A stretch of DNA of 64,000 nucleotides from NCBI GenBank assembly GCA_009760855.2, contig WPIO01000141.1:371501-435500 (forward strand), in the 5' to 3' direction. The notes beneath the pieces are model-generated. The model had not been told where the DNA came from and ran no database searches. It worked only from the letters and a program-made list of their open reading frames with translations. The translations under genes and the position numbers were made by a program. Of the stretch, positions 1 to 12,793 are shown piece by piece (position 1 is the stretch's first letter; every line of letters begins with the position of its first letter). This stretch comes from Cristatella mucedo (Eukaryota; Bryozoa; Phylactolaemata; Cristatellidae).

Positions 1-110
1 CCTGCGGTGGGCGATCCTTTATCGTCGCTGCAAGCGGTGGTCATAGCCGTGAAGGCTCTTCTGTTGCTATACAAAAGAGGCCGTTTAATCAGCTAGGATT
101 TAGTTATTGG
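1..110 (+). mobile_element. SINE B, right part
   Basis: Matches the body and 3' end of the SINE B copies at 17538 and 51213, including the segment reading gcaagcggtggt and the terminal aatcagctaggattta. The tRNA-like head lies left of the window. Confidence 0.8.
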
Positions 111-174
111 TTTAGAACATGTAATACGTGAATTGAGATAGTGCTGGAAGGCATTGACGAATCAAAGCTACAAT

Positions 175-715
175 TACACAAACTGATACAACTCGGTGAG
201 ACATCTGCATAGAAATGATGGTTTTATCGGTAAGAAGTAGAGTACAAATTGTGAAAATAGGTAGACCAGCTCCAGATCCCATGGTATCCCATACTTTAGG
301 GACTCCTCTAATGGCCGTTGCACATGGACATCAATGCTTGGAACCCTCCAAATAATAAGTAAATAATGACCTAAATCATTGCACTGCAGTGCAAGTGATG
401 CCCAGGCAAAATGAGAGGTGCTTAAGGATTCGGTGAGCACTAGTATCAAGCGCCCAAAAATATCCAACACAACAGTCGGGCACACTCTACCTAAGTCTGC
501 ATTCCTGAGAAGGTTGTTCAGGTCTAGCGTTGCTGACACTGTGGCGTGATTAACTATAAAACCTAAGTGGGATTTGTTGGTTTTGGAGTTGTATAGTCAA
601 GAGAGTTTTGCTGGTCTGAAACTAGTCGTTCCAGTTTCTGTGATACTAGTGTAGGTAGACTGGGCTAGAGTTGTTGAAGTTCTCCTAGGCTGTTGCCTTC
701 TTGGTGAGTGATTCA
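175..715 (-). mobile_element. LINE family A fragment, degraded reverse transcriptase
   Basis: On the minus strand, peptide blocks such as LLRNADLGRV and SIDV..QR..E..LKYG match the reverse transcriptase of better family A copies (54516-55190). Stops and frameshifts are frequent, and no 3' tail is attached. It is a dead copy lying next to the longer copy at 731-2930. Confidence 0.75.
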
Positions 716-730
716 GCATTTGCATTTTTG

Positions 731-2930
731 AAGGATGATAATGAAAGTAACAATGCATTTTGTAAAGTGCCCTCAGAGAACTGATTTCTTCCTTGGCACT
801 TAGCAGATGGTGTAAGGAAAGCTTAAATCAAACTATTAGTGATAACATTTCAGTATCATTAAGCATAACATTGTTAGGTGTGACATACATCGGGTCAACA
901 TGTAGATAATGTTAATAGCAGCTGGCACTGTGTCAGCACGACAAAGCACACTGGGGACGAATCACAAGGACTCACTAAATGCTGTAATAAACATGTGAAC
1001 TTTATGCTTATGTTTAAATATCGTCATGTCAGGGGATGTCGTTAGTTCCAGGCTTAAGGAGCTTACTAAATGAAGGCACGGTCACCAAAGGATTTGAGGT
1101 TCGTACTAGATATAGCTAAACGGTTTGAGTCAGCAGCGGGTAGTACGATGCTTGGTCTGTTGGGAAAGTAGATCTGATAGGGAGCCTGGAGCCAGAGAAT
1201 GGAGGAACCTAAAAAGTAAGTGACAGAACCTTGAAGTCGATGCACTGCTTGACTGGGAGCCAGTGCAGGTCGGCGAGAAGTGGTGCCATGTGGCAACGGC
1301 GCCAGACAGGACTAGCAGCAGAGGTTTAGCTTCAACTGTAAGCACCTGGTTGTGAGTTACAGAATTCTATACGTTATATCGGAAACGCATGGGCCAATTT
1401 GGTTATAGTGTCCTTGTCTAAGCAAGCCCGAATTTTAGGAATGTTATGTAGCTGAAAGTAGGCAGACTTGACTGTGGAGCCGATGTGCTCAGCTAGTGCT
1501 GGGTCACTTTGGAGTGGGACACCTATATTCCGTGCAAGTGCAACATGAGATATGTTGATGGAGCCGATTGTGCTCAATAATCTTTCCAGTTTATGTGCCA
1601 GACTTGGTTTGCCCATAACTAGTCATTTGGGTTTGTCGTCGTTTAATTTGTTTGACTTGGGTAGAGGGTCCTGGAGGACTCGAATCCAAGGTATAACTGA
1701 GTGTCATCTGCGTAGAAGTGAAAGCCTAGATTGTGCTTGGCAATCACATCGGCAAGAGGGAGAGTATAAAACGTGAAACAACCAGACCTAGCATGGAGCC
1801 CTGAGGTACCCCATGTTTCAGAGCTACCTCGGATGATCTTTGTTCATTCACATCAGTACTCTGTAATCTCCCACTGAGATAAAACCTGAACCATTGCAGA
1901 CCTGTGCCAGTGATGCCCGGGCGACATGAGAGGCGCTCAAGAAGGACTTGGTGATTAATTGTATCAAACGCTGCCGAAAGATCAAGCAAAACTAGCAGAG
2001 AGCCTTAACCCAAGTCTGCATTCCTGCGAAGGTCGATATACACACGAAGCAATGCTGACTCTGGAGTGATTAGTTCTAAATCTTGACTGCAGCTTCCTTG
2101 CTAGGTTTGAGGTTTCAGTATGAGAGTTCAGCTGGTGCACCAAAACTGGTTCCAGCATCTTTGATAAGGTTGGTAGAAGGAAGAGGATGGAGTTACAAGG
2201 CGTGAGGGTAGTCTGGGGAGCAGCAAATTTGTGCATCTCGACCACGTTTTTATAGAAGCTAGTTTTGGGCTTTGCTTGAATGGATTGGTTCGATCTAGTA
2301 TATTTTCATATGCAGTCGATATACAGTAAGTCCTAATCTTTTTTGTGCTTTCTCAAGCTTGCTCTTATAGTTAAATGTCTGCTGGTTTAGGGTCTGCCGC
2401 GAACCATTAGGCATTCGAGCAAGAGGGTAAATGGTGCTTAGTCAGAGGAAAAACTCGTCCGAAATATCTGTTGGTGTCGTAGTGTCACATTCTACGAGAC
2501 AGGCCAGGTCGGACGGAGGATTTGGCAGCTGAAGTGAAGAGGATATTTTCTTGCAGACTCCATCAGTGTCTAAGATTATAATTATTTCCTTGACACTACA
2601 CACTAGGGTTTCGCGAGTCGCGGGTGATTTTTGTTATTAAAGGACACAAACTGCAGGTTGACTGAGCTCCTAATGTTGTCAGGTGTGCAGAATTGTATAC
2701 CAACTGGAGTTGACAGCATACAATCGTAGGAGACTCGTTGCATGTGTACTCTTTGCTCTGATTGGGGCCGTGCATATTAACTATAAGAGATACTGAGTCA
2801 TTCAATGTTCAAAATTCGCTGCTAAAGGGGCTATTTGGGTCATTAAAATGAACGTTTACCCCACTACAGTGAAGAGACAATTTCTAGAACCCGGAATAGA
2901 AATGCCATTAGAAAAATCTTAAATGAATGA
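731..2930 (-). mobile_element. LINE family A, long degraded copy (endonuclease end, linker, RT, 3' tail)
   Basis: Read on the minus strand, the 3' tail is at 731-1060, the C-terminal RT region at 1060-1620, the RT core at 1744-2250 (LDLSAAFDTINHQVLLERL and a VPQGS motif), and linker/endonuclease-end material at about 2450-2900 (LPNPPSDLACLVE). Several stops and frame changes break it. It is one of the few family A copies here reaching upstream of the RT. The L2/CR1-type assignment rests on the RT and the C-terminal domain. Confidence 0.8.
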
Positions 2931-3406
2931 AAGCTTTATTCCTCGGGGCACGTTTATGACTACATCAATTAAAATTTGCTGGTAGAAGCATGAAACAAGA
3001 GATTCCAAACTGTGGTTTTGGAGAGCTCCAAACGGTTTGAAATTAAGGGAGAAGCAAGTGGCTTTGTCGGCAGAAAGTCGCAAGTGAATGGAATGTCAGT
3101 GAAGCTTGGAAGTAGTGGTTAGGGATGACTGGAAAAATTCATTCACAATCTGTTCTGTTTGTGGCTTTAAAAGATTTTGGAGCTACCAGAGCCTTTGCAG
3201 CTGTCCTCTCTCAATGTGCTTTATGTGTTATATGCTTTCAAGCTTGTCAGGTGGTTGCAACAAGGTCATGGTTTCTTGTTGCTGTAGGCAATCAGTTGCA
3301 AAGTTCCATGCAACTTAAGCTGCACATGTGAAGTCCGTCTTTGTAGCTGATTTGAGATTGTTTTATCCTTTTTTATATCTGTATATTCTCGCTTTTATGT
3401 ATTCAG

Positions 3407-3560
3407 GTGATGACAAAAAGGGCCTGGCTGATGTCGAGGAAACTGTTGTCACTACGGCACAGGACACCGATGCTGATTACACAGAGTACATGACAGGTCG
3501 AAAGATGGCAGCTGGGGGTGTCGATCTAAGTGATCCCAAACAGCTTGCCGACTTTGCCAA
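3407..3560 (+). CDS. YY1: YY1 orthologue, internal exon with spacer/REPO region
   Basis: This exon lies between a polypyrimidine tract ending attcag and a donor gtgagt. It starts in phase 1 and ends in phase 2. It encodes the stretch before the zinc fingers of YY1: an acidic DDKKGLADVEETVV segment, then DADYTEYMTGRK and DLSDPKQLADFAK. In YY1/Pleiohomeotic proteins this region binds MBT-domain Polycomb partners. The family is a DNA-binding transcription factor that can activate, repress or recruit Polycomb complexes. The N-terminal exon (acidic and histidine-rich in vertebrates) is not recognisable in bases 1-3400 and probably lies to the left. Compared with human YY1 as I remember it, the linker between TGRK and DLSDP is about three residues shorter. 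Reading continues cleanly into the exon at 4405 (AA plus G gives lysine). Confidence 0.93.
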
Positions 3561-3617
3561 GTGAGTGTCAGTTGCTTTTTTCCTATTACCACCCCCACCA
3601 CAAACTGTTTGCTGAAT

Positions 3618-3705
3618 CAAAATGTACAGTGCCTAAAAAGAGATTGAGTTCTCTGATGGTGCTATATCAAATATATTGTTATCATTCTTATTATTATAAG
3701 CTTGG
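3618..3705 (+). mobile_element. LINE family A 3' tail fragment
   Basis: Contains the family A terminal motif (cctaaaaagagattgagttc, then gatggtgctatatcaa) followed by a TTATT-rich end. It lies in the YY1 intron 57 bases after the exon. Confidence 0.8.
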
Positions 3706-3888
3706 CTTATTGTTGGGGGCTGTTTTTATAAAAAAAAAAAAAAAGAGGTCTTTATTTATGAGCAGCATTAACGTGCTGACTGGATGGATGTTTTCATCCC
3801 AATTTACAGTTATGATGGTGAACGAGAGTAAAGCTTAAAAAGCAGTCAAAACTATTAAAGAATTGTGAACTTGCTCCCTTGCCTTTAT

Positions 3889-4023
<135 letters not shown>

Positions 4024-4366
4024 CTCTGAATGTATGTTGGTGGGCAGGGCATGTGGCTCCTTGTGATCGCGCTCTTCTCAGTGGTATGGCTGCTTTCCTT
4101 TTTAGTCTAGATGTTATGACCGATACTCTTTGAACATTAAGATTATGTTAATCAACACATTGTATATCAGCTACTTGTCCAGATTGCATTTTTTCTAACC
4201 ACGGCAGTGGTTTGGTGCACTGTGCTTTCACCGAGTTCTGTCTCTCTTCTTCATATCAGTGCTTCTGTTGTGTCCTGCCATTCATATTGTTTTGATGTGT
4301 TATATGTTGAAATCTTCATTTGTATCTGATTGTTATGTGGTGTTACGATTAGGTACATAAGAGTAA

Positions 4367-4714
<348 letters not shown>

Positions 4715-4826
4715 TAGGGTTAGGGAAGCTGGATGCTGCCATGGGTCAACAGTACCGTGCTGTCGTTCTCCAAGCCGTGCCGTTGGCCTCCATCTGCTGC
4801 TGCCACCGCCACTGCTGCTTAATGTT

Positions 4827-4945
4827 GTTAACAATAGTAATAAAAATAATAGTAATGATACATTTGATATAGCGCCTTCAGAGAACAGTCTCTTTCTAGG
4901 CACTTTATATTTGCTGCAAAGGAAGTATGATCGATTCACCAAAGG
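4827..4945 (-). mobile_element. LINE family A 3' tail fragment
   Basis: Reverse-oriented tail: AAT-rich start, agcgccttcagagaacagt, tctttctaggcac and ttgctgcaaagg. Lies in the YY1 intron between fingers 2 and 3. Confidence 0.8.
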
Positions 4946-6892
4946 CATTACATTCCTTTTCACCTGTGTTGTTGGTCTGTGTGCCCTTTGATCAGTCCCC
5001 TCACATGCCGACCGTTTGGAGTGGCAGTTGCCTGATGCAGCTTCTGCTCCGCTGCCTGTCATTGCATAGACTTTGACCCTGAGCTAACCTGAACAGCTGG
5101 CAATGGAAATGTCTCATAGAGAAGCAATTTGTTGTTAACCGGACCTCTACGCCCTAAGCCTCTGCTGTATTGCTCTGCTGTGCGCGCTATGCCAGATGCA
5201 GTCCGTGTGCACGTCATCTTGCATTTGGTAGAATACCTTGCCAAGACAGCTTGGATGGTGGCACCTCGGAGGAAGTGAGGCATTTTTGGTCTACTCTGCA
5301 GTTAATAATGGTGTGCTATGTCCAGTAGGATCTAAGGCTCCTTCAATCGCTGTACGGCTATTTCTGAATCCATTCTCTTGTCACCTCTTTAGCATGTTAA
5401 TCAGAGTACAGCTAGTTCCTTGAATCGAACTTTGAGGGCCGTGTTCAAATTTGTTTATTGATGTAATAGTGGCCCGACTGTGCACTTTAGAAGCTGCTTG
5501 TACTGGGCATAGTCTGATGTCTCGCATAGGGTTATTTATTTCAGTGAGTCTATACCGAGCATCTGCTGAGCCAACTGCTTTATTCAGTGCCTATATTTCT
5601 CTTACTGCAGAGGGCGAAGCAATAGGCATGGGTGCGAATGTCTATTGTAAATCCCGTCGGGCCACTGTTGATTTGGGTCGTGTACTCTTATTAGTAACTG
5701 TGGTATTGCTTCTCCGATGTCAGTTGGGGTTGAATGTGGCTTATACGGTACCGTCTTGGCTGTACTAACTCGTGCTGTGAAGTGGCAAATAGGCATTCTT
5801 ATATGCAGAGTATTCCCATATGCAGAATGAGACTATATCTAGAGTACATCTAGGGCGTATGATTGTTATTCCTATAAGCAGTGAATCCCTATATCCGATA
5901 TTCCTAAACGAGGAGTCGACTGTAGTAGTCGGTCGTTTGTTTACTGCCCTAAACTAACTTAATCTCTGTACAGGCATTTTACAAATCTTTGCAAAAGAAT
6001 CAGTTACCAAGAGTTGATGACCTGCAAGGTATCAAGCAAGCAACGGTAAACAAGTACTTAGGCTAGTATGCTGAAGCAAAGTTGAAGACACCTGGGCCAT
6101 CGGTAGTAAAACTTATTGCTAGTGACATGCACTGGGTCGTGCATAGGTTCTCATTCAAAGCATGCCGGATCTGGAAAAAACAGTGGTTCACTGTGGCAAA
6201 GTGAAAGCTGACCGGAACAGGTGCGTCTTTAGCTGAGGCTTAAAAAAAATGCTAGCTCATCGCAGGTTTTGACAGTACCCTTCCCTTCGAATAGATAGGG
6301 CTTTTTATAGACACCTGACCATTGTTTTACCTTAATTTGTCGAGCAGGTCAACTTGACCTTTGCTTCCTGAAGTGGTTTGGTGATGGTTTGCAGGACATG
6401 CAAGTGACTTGGCTCCTTTGGTCATTCCATGATCGAGTGGCCCAAAGGTACAGCACACCTATGCACCCCGGGTTTATTTGCAAGTGACCAATAAGATACT
6501 ATTTTGCTGACTCTGATGACCCTGGAGCTTCTGCATGTTTGAACTTGTACTTTGTGGCTATGTAGATGATGATTTGTGTCTTAAAATCCTAGGTGCCAAT
6601 AACAAGATCCCAGTGCCACTTGTGCCGGGCAAGTTTAGCAGCAAGCATTGAACCGAATTAGGTAGATATCAAGCTGTCAAATGTTTGTCAAGCTTTATTT
6701 ACACTGTTCGCTGACTTTCTTCAAAGATGCCGACTTTCCTCCTATTTCCTAGTAAAGGCCTGTACATAGCCGATGCAGAGAGATGTGATGGCTGATTTAG
6801 CCCCCCCCCCCAACCTCCTGCTGGGATTCAGGGGGCCGATTGCCGCAAGAGGATTCCTTGTGGAAGCCAACACCTGGAAAACTGGGTTTGGT
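4946..6892. other. YY1 intron, no gene recognised
   Basis: Unique-looking intronic sequence. Short open frames exist (for example 5451-5768) but lack homology I recognise, and none is bounded by convincing splice sites. A run of about ten C residues lies near 6801. Confidence 0.6.
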
Positions 6893-7325
6893 GCTGCTGT
6901 CATCACTATAATTATAATGAAAATACATTTTTGTAGCACCCTCGGATAACTGAATCTCTTTCTAGGCTTTTAACAGATTGTGTAAAGAAAGCATGATTGC
7001 CGTTATAGCCCAGAATCTAAGTTGCCCAATCTTTACGAGTGAGGTCATGGGTTTGAGTCCTGCCAACTGCAAGCGATGGGGCTGTTTAATCATAAATGAT
7101 AAAGAAGTTAGTGGTAACATTTGCAATGTCATCAAGCATAACGTAGGTGTGACATGCAACTTGCAGATGTGGTTTGTAGCAGCTGACACGGGCCTACTAA
7201 ATGCTGTAATAAACGGGTGTGTTTAAGCTTCTTTTTAAATGTCATGTCGGGGGATGTCGTGACATCAGTCAGGAGTGAGTTGCATGGTTTGGGAGCACTA
7301 TAGACGAGTATTCGAAGAGGAAGCA
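6893..7325 (-). mobile_element. LINE family A 3' end, interrupted by a SINE fragment
   Basis: Minus-strand tail (agcaccctcggataactgaa, ctctttctaggc) continues to the end of the C-terminal coding part near 7300. At about 6999-7098 it is interrupted by a tRNA-like segment with a B-box (ggtttgagtcctg) and a SINE B-like end (ggggctgtttaatc). Confidence 0.75.
6999..7098 (+). mobile_element. SINE B-like fragment nested in LINE A
   Basis: Has an A-box-like start (atagcccagaatctaagttg), a B-box (gggtttgagtcctgcc) and a SINE B ending (ggggctgtttaatcat) with most of the body deleted. Flanks on both sides are LINE A 3' UTR. Confidence 0.6.
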
Positions 7326-8360
7326 CTAAAGGAACGCAATGGTGTAAGAAAGGTTTTCAGGAAAATGTGGCATAAACAACAAGGAAGCTTAGAGGAGTGG
7401 TGCAACTTCTACTTCGTGACAGTCTGCCATTTTGGTTCCACCTGCACCCCCTCCCATGAGTTCTTGTGCCGAAATACCCCAAACCAGATGTAAATCGGTG
7501 CCGAGTTTAAAGAAACGTCGATTGTGTTGCTGCAATGCAGCTTTAGTATATGTCCTAGTGTATGGAGCTTGGTAATGTAGGGCAAGCTGTGCTGCCCTAC
7601 ATAATCGGCTTCGGTTGCATGCTTTTGCAACACCTTCCTATAGCTGTGGTGTATAGCTAAGGCGAGGCAACATTTTAGTGGGCATGGGTCATGGCAGCAG
7701 CTGTTTTGCTTGCCACCTGCCGAGTGGTCCTCTCCTGCCCCCTCGTGCTTGGTGGCCCCAGATAGTCGTTTCCTTCTGGCTACCTGGCCTTCTGTGCGGG
7801 ATTCCTGGCAAAGATTAAAGTTTGAACGGCTTTGTCATGCAGTCTGGCATATTGGAGTGTTTCTCCACAGACATTGCACCATTTTTCTTGGGCTAAAAGG
7901 CATGGAAGCTGGACGTCCATTCGGCTTGCACTTTCATTGTTGGTTTAAGATGAACTTTCATTATTCTCTTAAGGGTGCTAGCTTTTTTCAGATTTGCTGA
8001 CCGTATATTTATGCTTTGTAGGAAGACTGAGAGAGGGTTGCCTGACGGCATTTATTTAGATGCCCATATTTATAAATAAGATAAGGATGCACGTCGTTGT
8101 TTCTGAGTGGAACCAGAGACCTCCCAAAATGGAATAAAGCAATTTTCAGCAAAGGTTATGAAAAGATTATTGAAAGCCTTTCGCTCTCTTTTAGACCGTT
8201 GCTCTGTAGAGTGAGGCTACTAATGTTTTTAGATGAGGTTACACATGCCTGCCTGATAGGTTTTCTTGGAGGGGGAAGCTTTAGAGCAGTGCCTTTTTCG
8301 ATAAGCATATTCCCGAAACAGATTCCAACCATTTCTTTCTACGGGGGCTGAAGGCCCTTG
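7326..8360. other. YY1 intron, nothing recognised
   Basis: No splice-bounded exon, repeat family or RNA gene could be supported here. Short ORFs at 7710-8000 and 8097-8351 show no domain I recognise. Confidence 0.5.
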
Positions 8361-8363
8361 GTA

Positions 8364-8535
8364 AGCCGAGATGCTATAATAGGTAGGCTGCTTTTCACAA
8401 CCTCAGTCCCGAGGTTGCAGATTCGAGTTCTGGGTTGAGGGATCATTTATTGTCGGTGCAAGCGGTGGTGATAGCCGTTAGGGCTCTTCTATCACTGTAC
8501 AAAAGAGGCTGTTAAATCAGCTAGTGTTTTTTAAG
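8364..8535 (+). mobile_element. SINE B
   Basis: tRNA-like head (cttttcacaacctcagtccc, B-box gattcgagttctggg), the gcaagcggtggtgatagccg body and an end reading gaggctgttaaatcagctag. About 15-20% diverged from the copy at 17538 by eye. Confidence 0.85.
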
Positions 8536-8949
8536 AAGGCAGTTCTTCGTTAGGCTGAATGGGATCTGCTTACAAAAAAGGCTGCCATTTCGGTGTTAAG
8601 CAAAATCTATAGGGAGTGGAAGGCTAGCAAGGCCTACCACGTACTGCACCTGTGACACAAGGCCTCACGATCTGTCTCCTGAAGGGGCCACGAGGCCTCG
8701 AGTGATGCTTAAAAGGCATTTCATAGTGTGCAGTGAAGCTCTAATTAAGGGTTCGAATGACTCACAAGCTCATTTTTCAATTCTGAAGAGCTTTCCTTTC
8801 TGAAATCGTTTTTATTTCTCCTATTCAGATTTTGTTCCAGGAATTCTTAGGCATAGCTTAAGGTCAGTGTGACAATCTTACCTGCTGGATCAGTAGTAAC
8901 TCGGACCCCCTTTCCTAAGCAGATTTGGGGCTTCCCAGCCATTGTTGAG

Positions 8950-11097
8950 TGAAAGGTAGCAGGCCATATTATGCCGTTGCTTAGGGACTTGCACTGGCTT
9001 CTCATCAAGTAGCATATCAAGTTCAAGGTGCTGTCACTAGCTTTTAGGTTCCTTCTGAACCTCTGAAATATGGGGTACCTCAGGGCTCCGTCCTTGGTCC
9101 TGTTCTTTTCGTGGTTTATACTCTTCCTCTTGCCGATGTGATTGCCCAGCACAATCTAGGCTTTCACTTCTATTCGGATGTAATGTATCTCCGTCAGTAA
9201 CTCCACAAAGTCATAAAGACCATGTGGGTGTTACGCAGGAGAGTTTTGTATAGCACACTCACAGCCTAAGCGGCTTTCGGTACGCATTCGGTAGCCAACA
9301 GACTTCGTCTCACGCAACAAAGAGAAAGTGGGAAGCATAGCAGAGTCATGAGAGCAGTTGAGGTAGTGAGTAGCATAGAAGTAGCAGTTCAGGACCGCTG
9401 AAAAAGATGTGCCATAGTCGGCAGTTGGAGAGTAGTTGTCGTTGCATAAGAATTGTGGAAGCGAGTTCCACAGTCTAGGACCTGCAGAGCTAAAGCTTCT
9501 GTCGCCAACTGTCTTTAAGCGGAGGAATGGGACAGCTAATTTATTGTCCACACAGGACCTGAGGGCGCGAACAGGCTGAAACTGATGCAGCAGTTCAGCT
9601 AGGTACGAAGGAGCCAAGCCGTGGCGGGCCTTGTGGGTCAGCGTAAGAACTTTGCTCTGTATCCTTTGCTCAACCGGCAACCATCCTAGCTCTTTCAGCA
9701 GAGGTGACACGTGCTCAAACCGCTGGGACTTGAAGACCAGCCTTGCAGCCATATTCATAGTCCACTGTAGTGGCATAATAGCTTTCTTTGGCAGCCCAGC
9801 CAAAAGGGAATTACAATAATCAAGTCGAGACAGAACTAAAGAGCTAGTTAAATTTTTTACAAGCCACTGTGGGAGACAGCTTCTAATCTTGGATAGGGAT
9901 CGGATGTGATGGCTAGCTGTAGAGGCAGTCTTCTGAATGAAGCTTTTGAAATTGAGGCAGCTGTCGAACACGACACCTAGATTACGAGCACGTGGTGAAG
10001 GTCGCACAATAGCATCACCTATTAGAATGGCACTCAGGTGTACCTTTGCTTTGATCTCTCCAGCACATCGAATTCTTTCAACTCCCATGCTGCCTGTATT
10101 GATGACAATCACACATGCATGGCAACAAACTGTCTTAGATTACATGATGGTAAAACCAACTTACTAGTTATGGGCAAACCTAGTATGATTCAGGAATTGG
10201 AAAGGCTAACACTCACAATCGGCTCTGCCAGCATATCTCCTGTTGAATCTGCACGAAATCTGGGTGTCATGCTCCAGTGTGGCCTTTCGTTAGACGACAC
10301 ATCAGCTCCACAATCAAGTCTGCCTACTTTCAGCTATATAACATTGCTAAAATTCGGGGTCGTTTTCACAGGGATACCACACCTAAATTGGCCCATGGAT
10401 TTGTGAGATCCCATCTTGACTTCTGTAACTCACTGTTTTCTGGACTACCAGCCTGTGCAATCAGGCACTTGCGGCTGGTGCAAAGCTCTGCAGCTAGGCA
10501 TGTCTGTCGCTGTTGCCACATCACACCACTTCTCGTCGACATGCACTGGCTCCCAATCAAGCAACCCATCGACTTCAAGCTTTTGTTGTTCACTTTCAGG
10601 TCCCTTTATCCTTGGGCTCCAGCCTACCTATGGTATTCACTCCCCCACCAGGCTAAGCATCATACCACTTGCTTTTCGGAAACTAATGTTTACCTATCTC
10701 TCGCACAAACCTCAAATCATTTAGAGACCTGTGCATTTAGTTCTTATGCTCCCAAACCCTGGAGCTCCCGACTTGCGGCACGTCATCCCCTGACTACTTA
10801 ACTGCATTTAAGAAGAAAGTAAAAACGCACCTATTTATGACAGCATTTAGTGGGTCCGAGTAATTAGACCTTTGTGTGCTCATTTGTGCTGACACAGTGT
10901 GTGCTGCCACTAACCACACTAGCATGCTGACCCTGTGCGTGTCACCCCTAACCATGTTATACTTGCCGTTTATTGAGCATGCTACCACTAATCATTCGAT
11001 CGTGTTTCCTGTGCAGCAAATGTAAAGCACCTAGAAAGAGATCGAGTTCTGTGAGGGCGCTTTATCGAGTGTGTAATTATTATGTTAATATTATTAT
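8950..11097 (+). mobile_element. LINE family A, split by a LINE D insertion
   Basis: The left part ends in an RT block ([16 protein letters not shown] and HFYSD) at 9055-9185. The right part resumes with tacctttgctttgatctctc at about 10029 and runs through the C-terminal domain (VRSHLDFCNSLFSGLPACAI, HWLPIKQ, FSSYAPKPWSS) to the tail with gagggcgctttatcgagtgt and ATT repeats. The part before 9050 is a C-terminal piece fused to the RT piece, so it is a rearranged copy. Confidence 0.8.
9186..10028 (-). mobile_element. LINE family D, 5'-truncated copy nested in LINE A
   Basis: Minus-strand C-terminal RT, largely open over 9231-10028. It carries ILIGDAIVRPSPRARNLGVV, SLSKIRSCLPQWLVKNLTSS, LDYCNSLLAGLPKKA, GWLPVEQRIQSKVLTLTHKA and GPRLWNSLPQFLCND. 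This matches residues of the copy at 45234-46616 almost word for word. It begins at its 3' end with the ctccgtcagtaactcc tail motif and is cut at ggtgatgctattgtgc. Confidence 0.9.
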
Positions 11098-11194
11098 TCT
11101 GTCTCGTGCCCTGTCTTACCTTACTTAAATACTTCCTTACATGGCCTCGTGTCACAGAAGCCTCTATTTTGACTTGCGACGTTTGGTTATCTTT

Positions 11195-11310
11195 AGCAAA
11201 CTTCAAATTCGTATGAGATCGAGCCTTTTGTTTTAATGTACCCAAAGCCTGGAACTTGCTACCTGACATGCATCATCTCATGTGACTACATTCAAAAAGA
11301 AGCTACAAAC
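11195..11310 (+). mobile_element. LINE family A C-terminal fragment
   Basis: The sequence cccaaagcctggaacttgct followed by gactacattcaaaaagaagc matches the family A end of ORF (YAPKAWNSLP ... TTFKRNLK). Diverged. Confidence 0.6.
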
Positions 11311-12153
11311 TACATGTTCCTCGAGCTACTGCTCTGTTTGCAGGAATGCTACTCAGCATGCTTGTGCATGCCAAAACTCATTCTTTTCAGCATGTGCAAG
11401 TTTCTCGAAAGCGATCCTTTTTACCATGCTCTGTATTTGTTTTACTATTAATGATGGCAGCCATAGTGTGAGTAGTAGTACCCAAATCAGAGGTTTGATT
11501 CTGAGGATCTACCAGGATTTTTTTGAAAATTTGATTTATGCCCTGAAATTATCGCTTTTGCCAATTCTACTTATCCTCGTGATAACCGCTGTGTTTGCTA
11601 TTTCGATCCATCATTTTGGGTTGCTAAGGGCATCACTCCTGAGCTGTTAAGCATCTTGTGGCCATAGTAGCAACCTAATGTGCCTACCCCGGTTATGTAA
11701 GGCCTTCGGTGTGACTACAGGTGAGATGTGCAGCAACTTCCCTTTGGTTGACGTGCTGCTAAGCCCTCTAATCTCCATAGAAGAAGTAGCTCGTCAATTC
11801 AGCTTTTTTGTGCTCAGACCCTTAACCCAACGATCCTTCTCGTTGGCTGTGTTGGGCCCATTATGACATCCCCAGATGACCTTCTGCTTGTCTGCCTGAT
11901 ATGTCTAGTCTATCCATCTATTTGTAGTGTCATAGTCTTCTGCATTGGGCCAGTACACCCATAGCTAGGAAAAAATAGCCTTACAATATATTGTTTTTGT
12001 ATGTACAGTGCTGGCCCAAAAAAATCAAACTTTGAAACTTTGCTGAGTTTTACAAAATCTTGGTATAAAAAAAAAGTACTAGCACAATAAGGTTGATTAA
12101 ATATGAAAAGCAATAAATGTACAAAGTCGTACGTGCTGCCACCTTGGAAATTA
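11311..12153. other. YY1 intron, nothing recognised
   Basis: AT-rich intronic DNA with no supported exon or repeat family. Confidence 0.5.
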
Positions 12154-12250
12154 TGCTAAAAAAATGCTGATTTAACATCCTCGTTTGTGTAGCGTTTGAA
12201 GAGCCTGAACGGCTATCACCACTGCCTGCAGTTAGCATTAAAGGATTGAG
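12154..12250 (-). mobile_element. SINE B fragment
   Basis: Reverse SINE B end (ctgatttaacatcctcgttt, agagcctgaacggctatcac). It stops before the tRNA-like head. Lies about 370 bases before the last YY1 exon. Confidence 0.75.
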
Positions 12251-12619
12251 AAAGGAAAGCAAGCATGAGCTATGTAGGAGAATGCAGTTTTTTACCACTC
12301 AGCTCCGGAACTGCATACTTTAAATGTGCTCGATTGTCTACCAGCACAGCACCTCTCATACGTTCACCCCGGGTTTGTATGTCCTTGGTTGATCCATGTC
12401 TAGCTTTGCAAAGAGCCGAGAGTTATCCGTATCGCCAGCCTCAAGGATTTATAACTTATCGAGATTCAATGTATCAAATGGAATATTACCTCACTTATAA
12501 TCACTTGAATGGTTTCTGGTTTGGTGCTGCTAAACAGCCATGACGTTAATCGAGTGGCTATTGTCCATGCTGAAATTGAAAGCAGTGTGCTCACATGTTG
12601 GACTTGGCTGCCATTTTAG

Positions 12620-12793
<174 letters not shown>

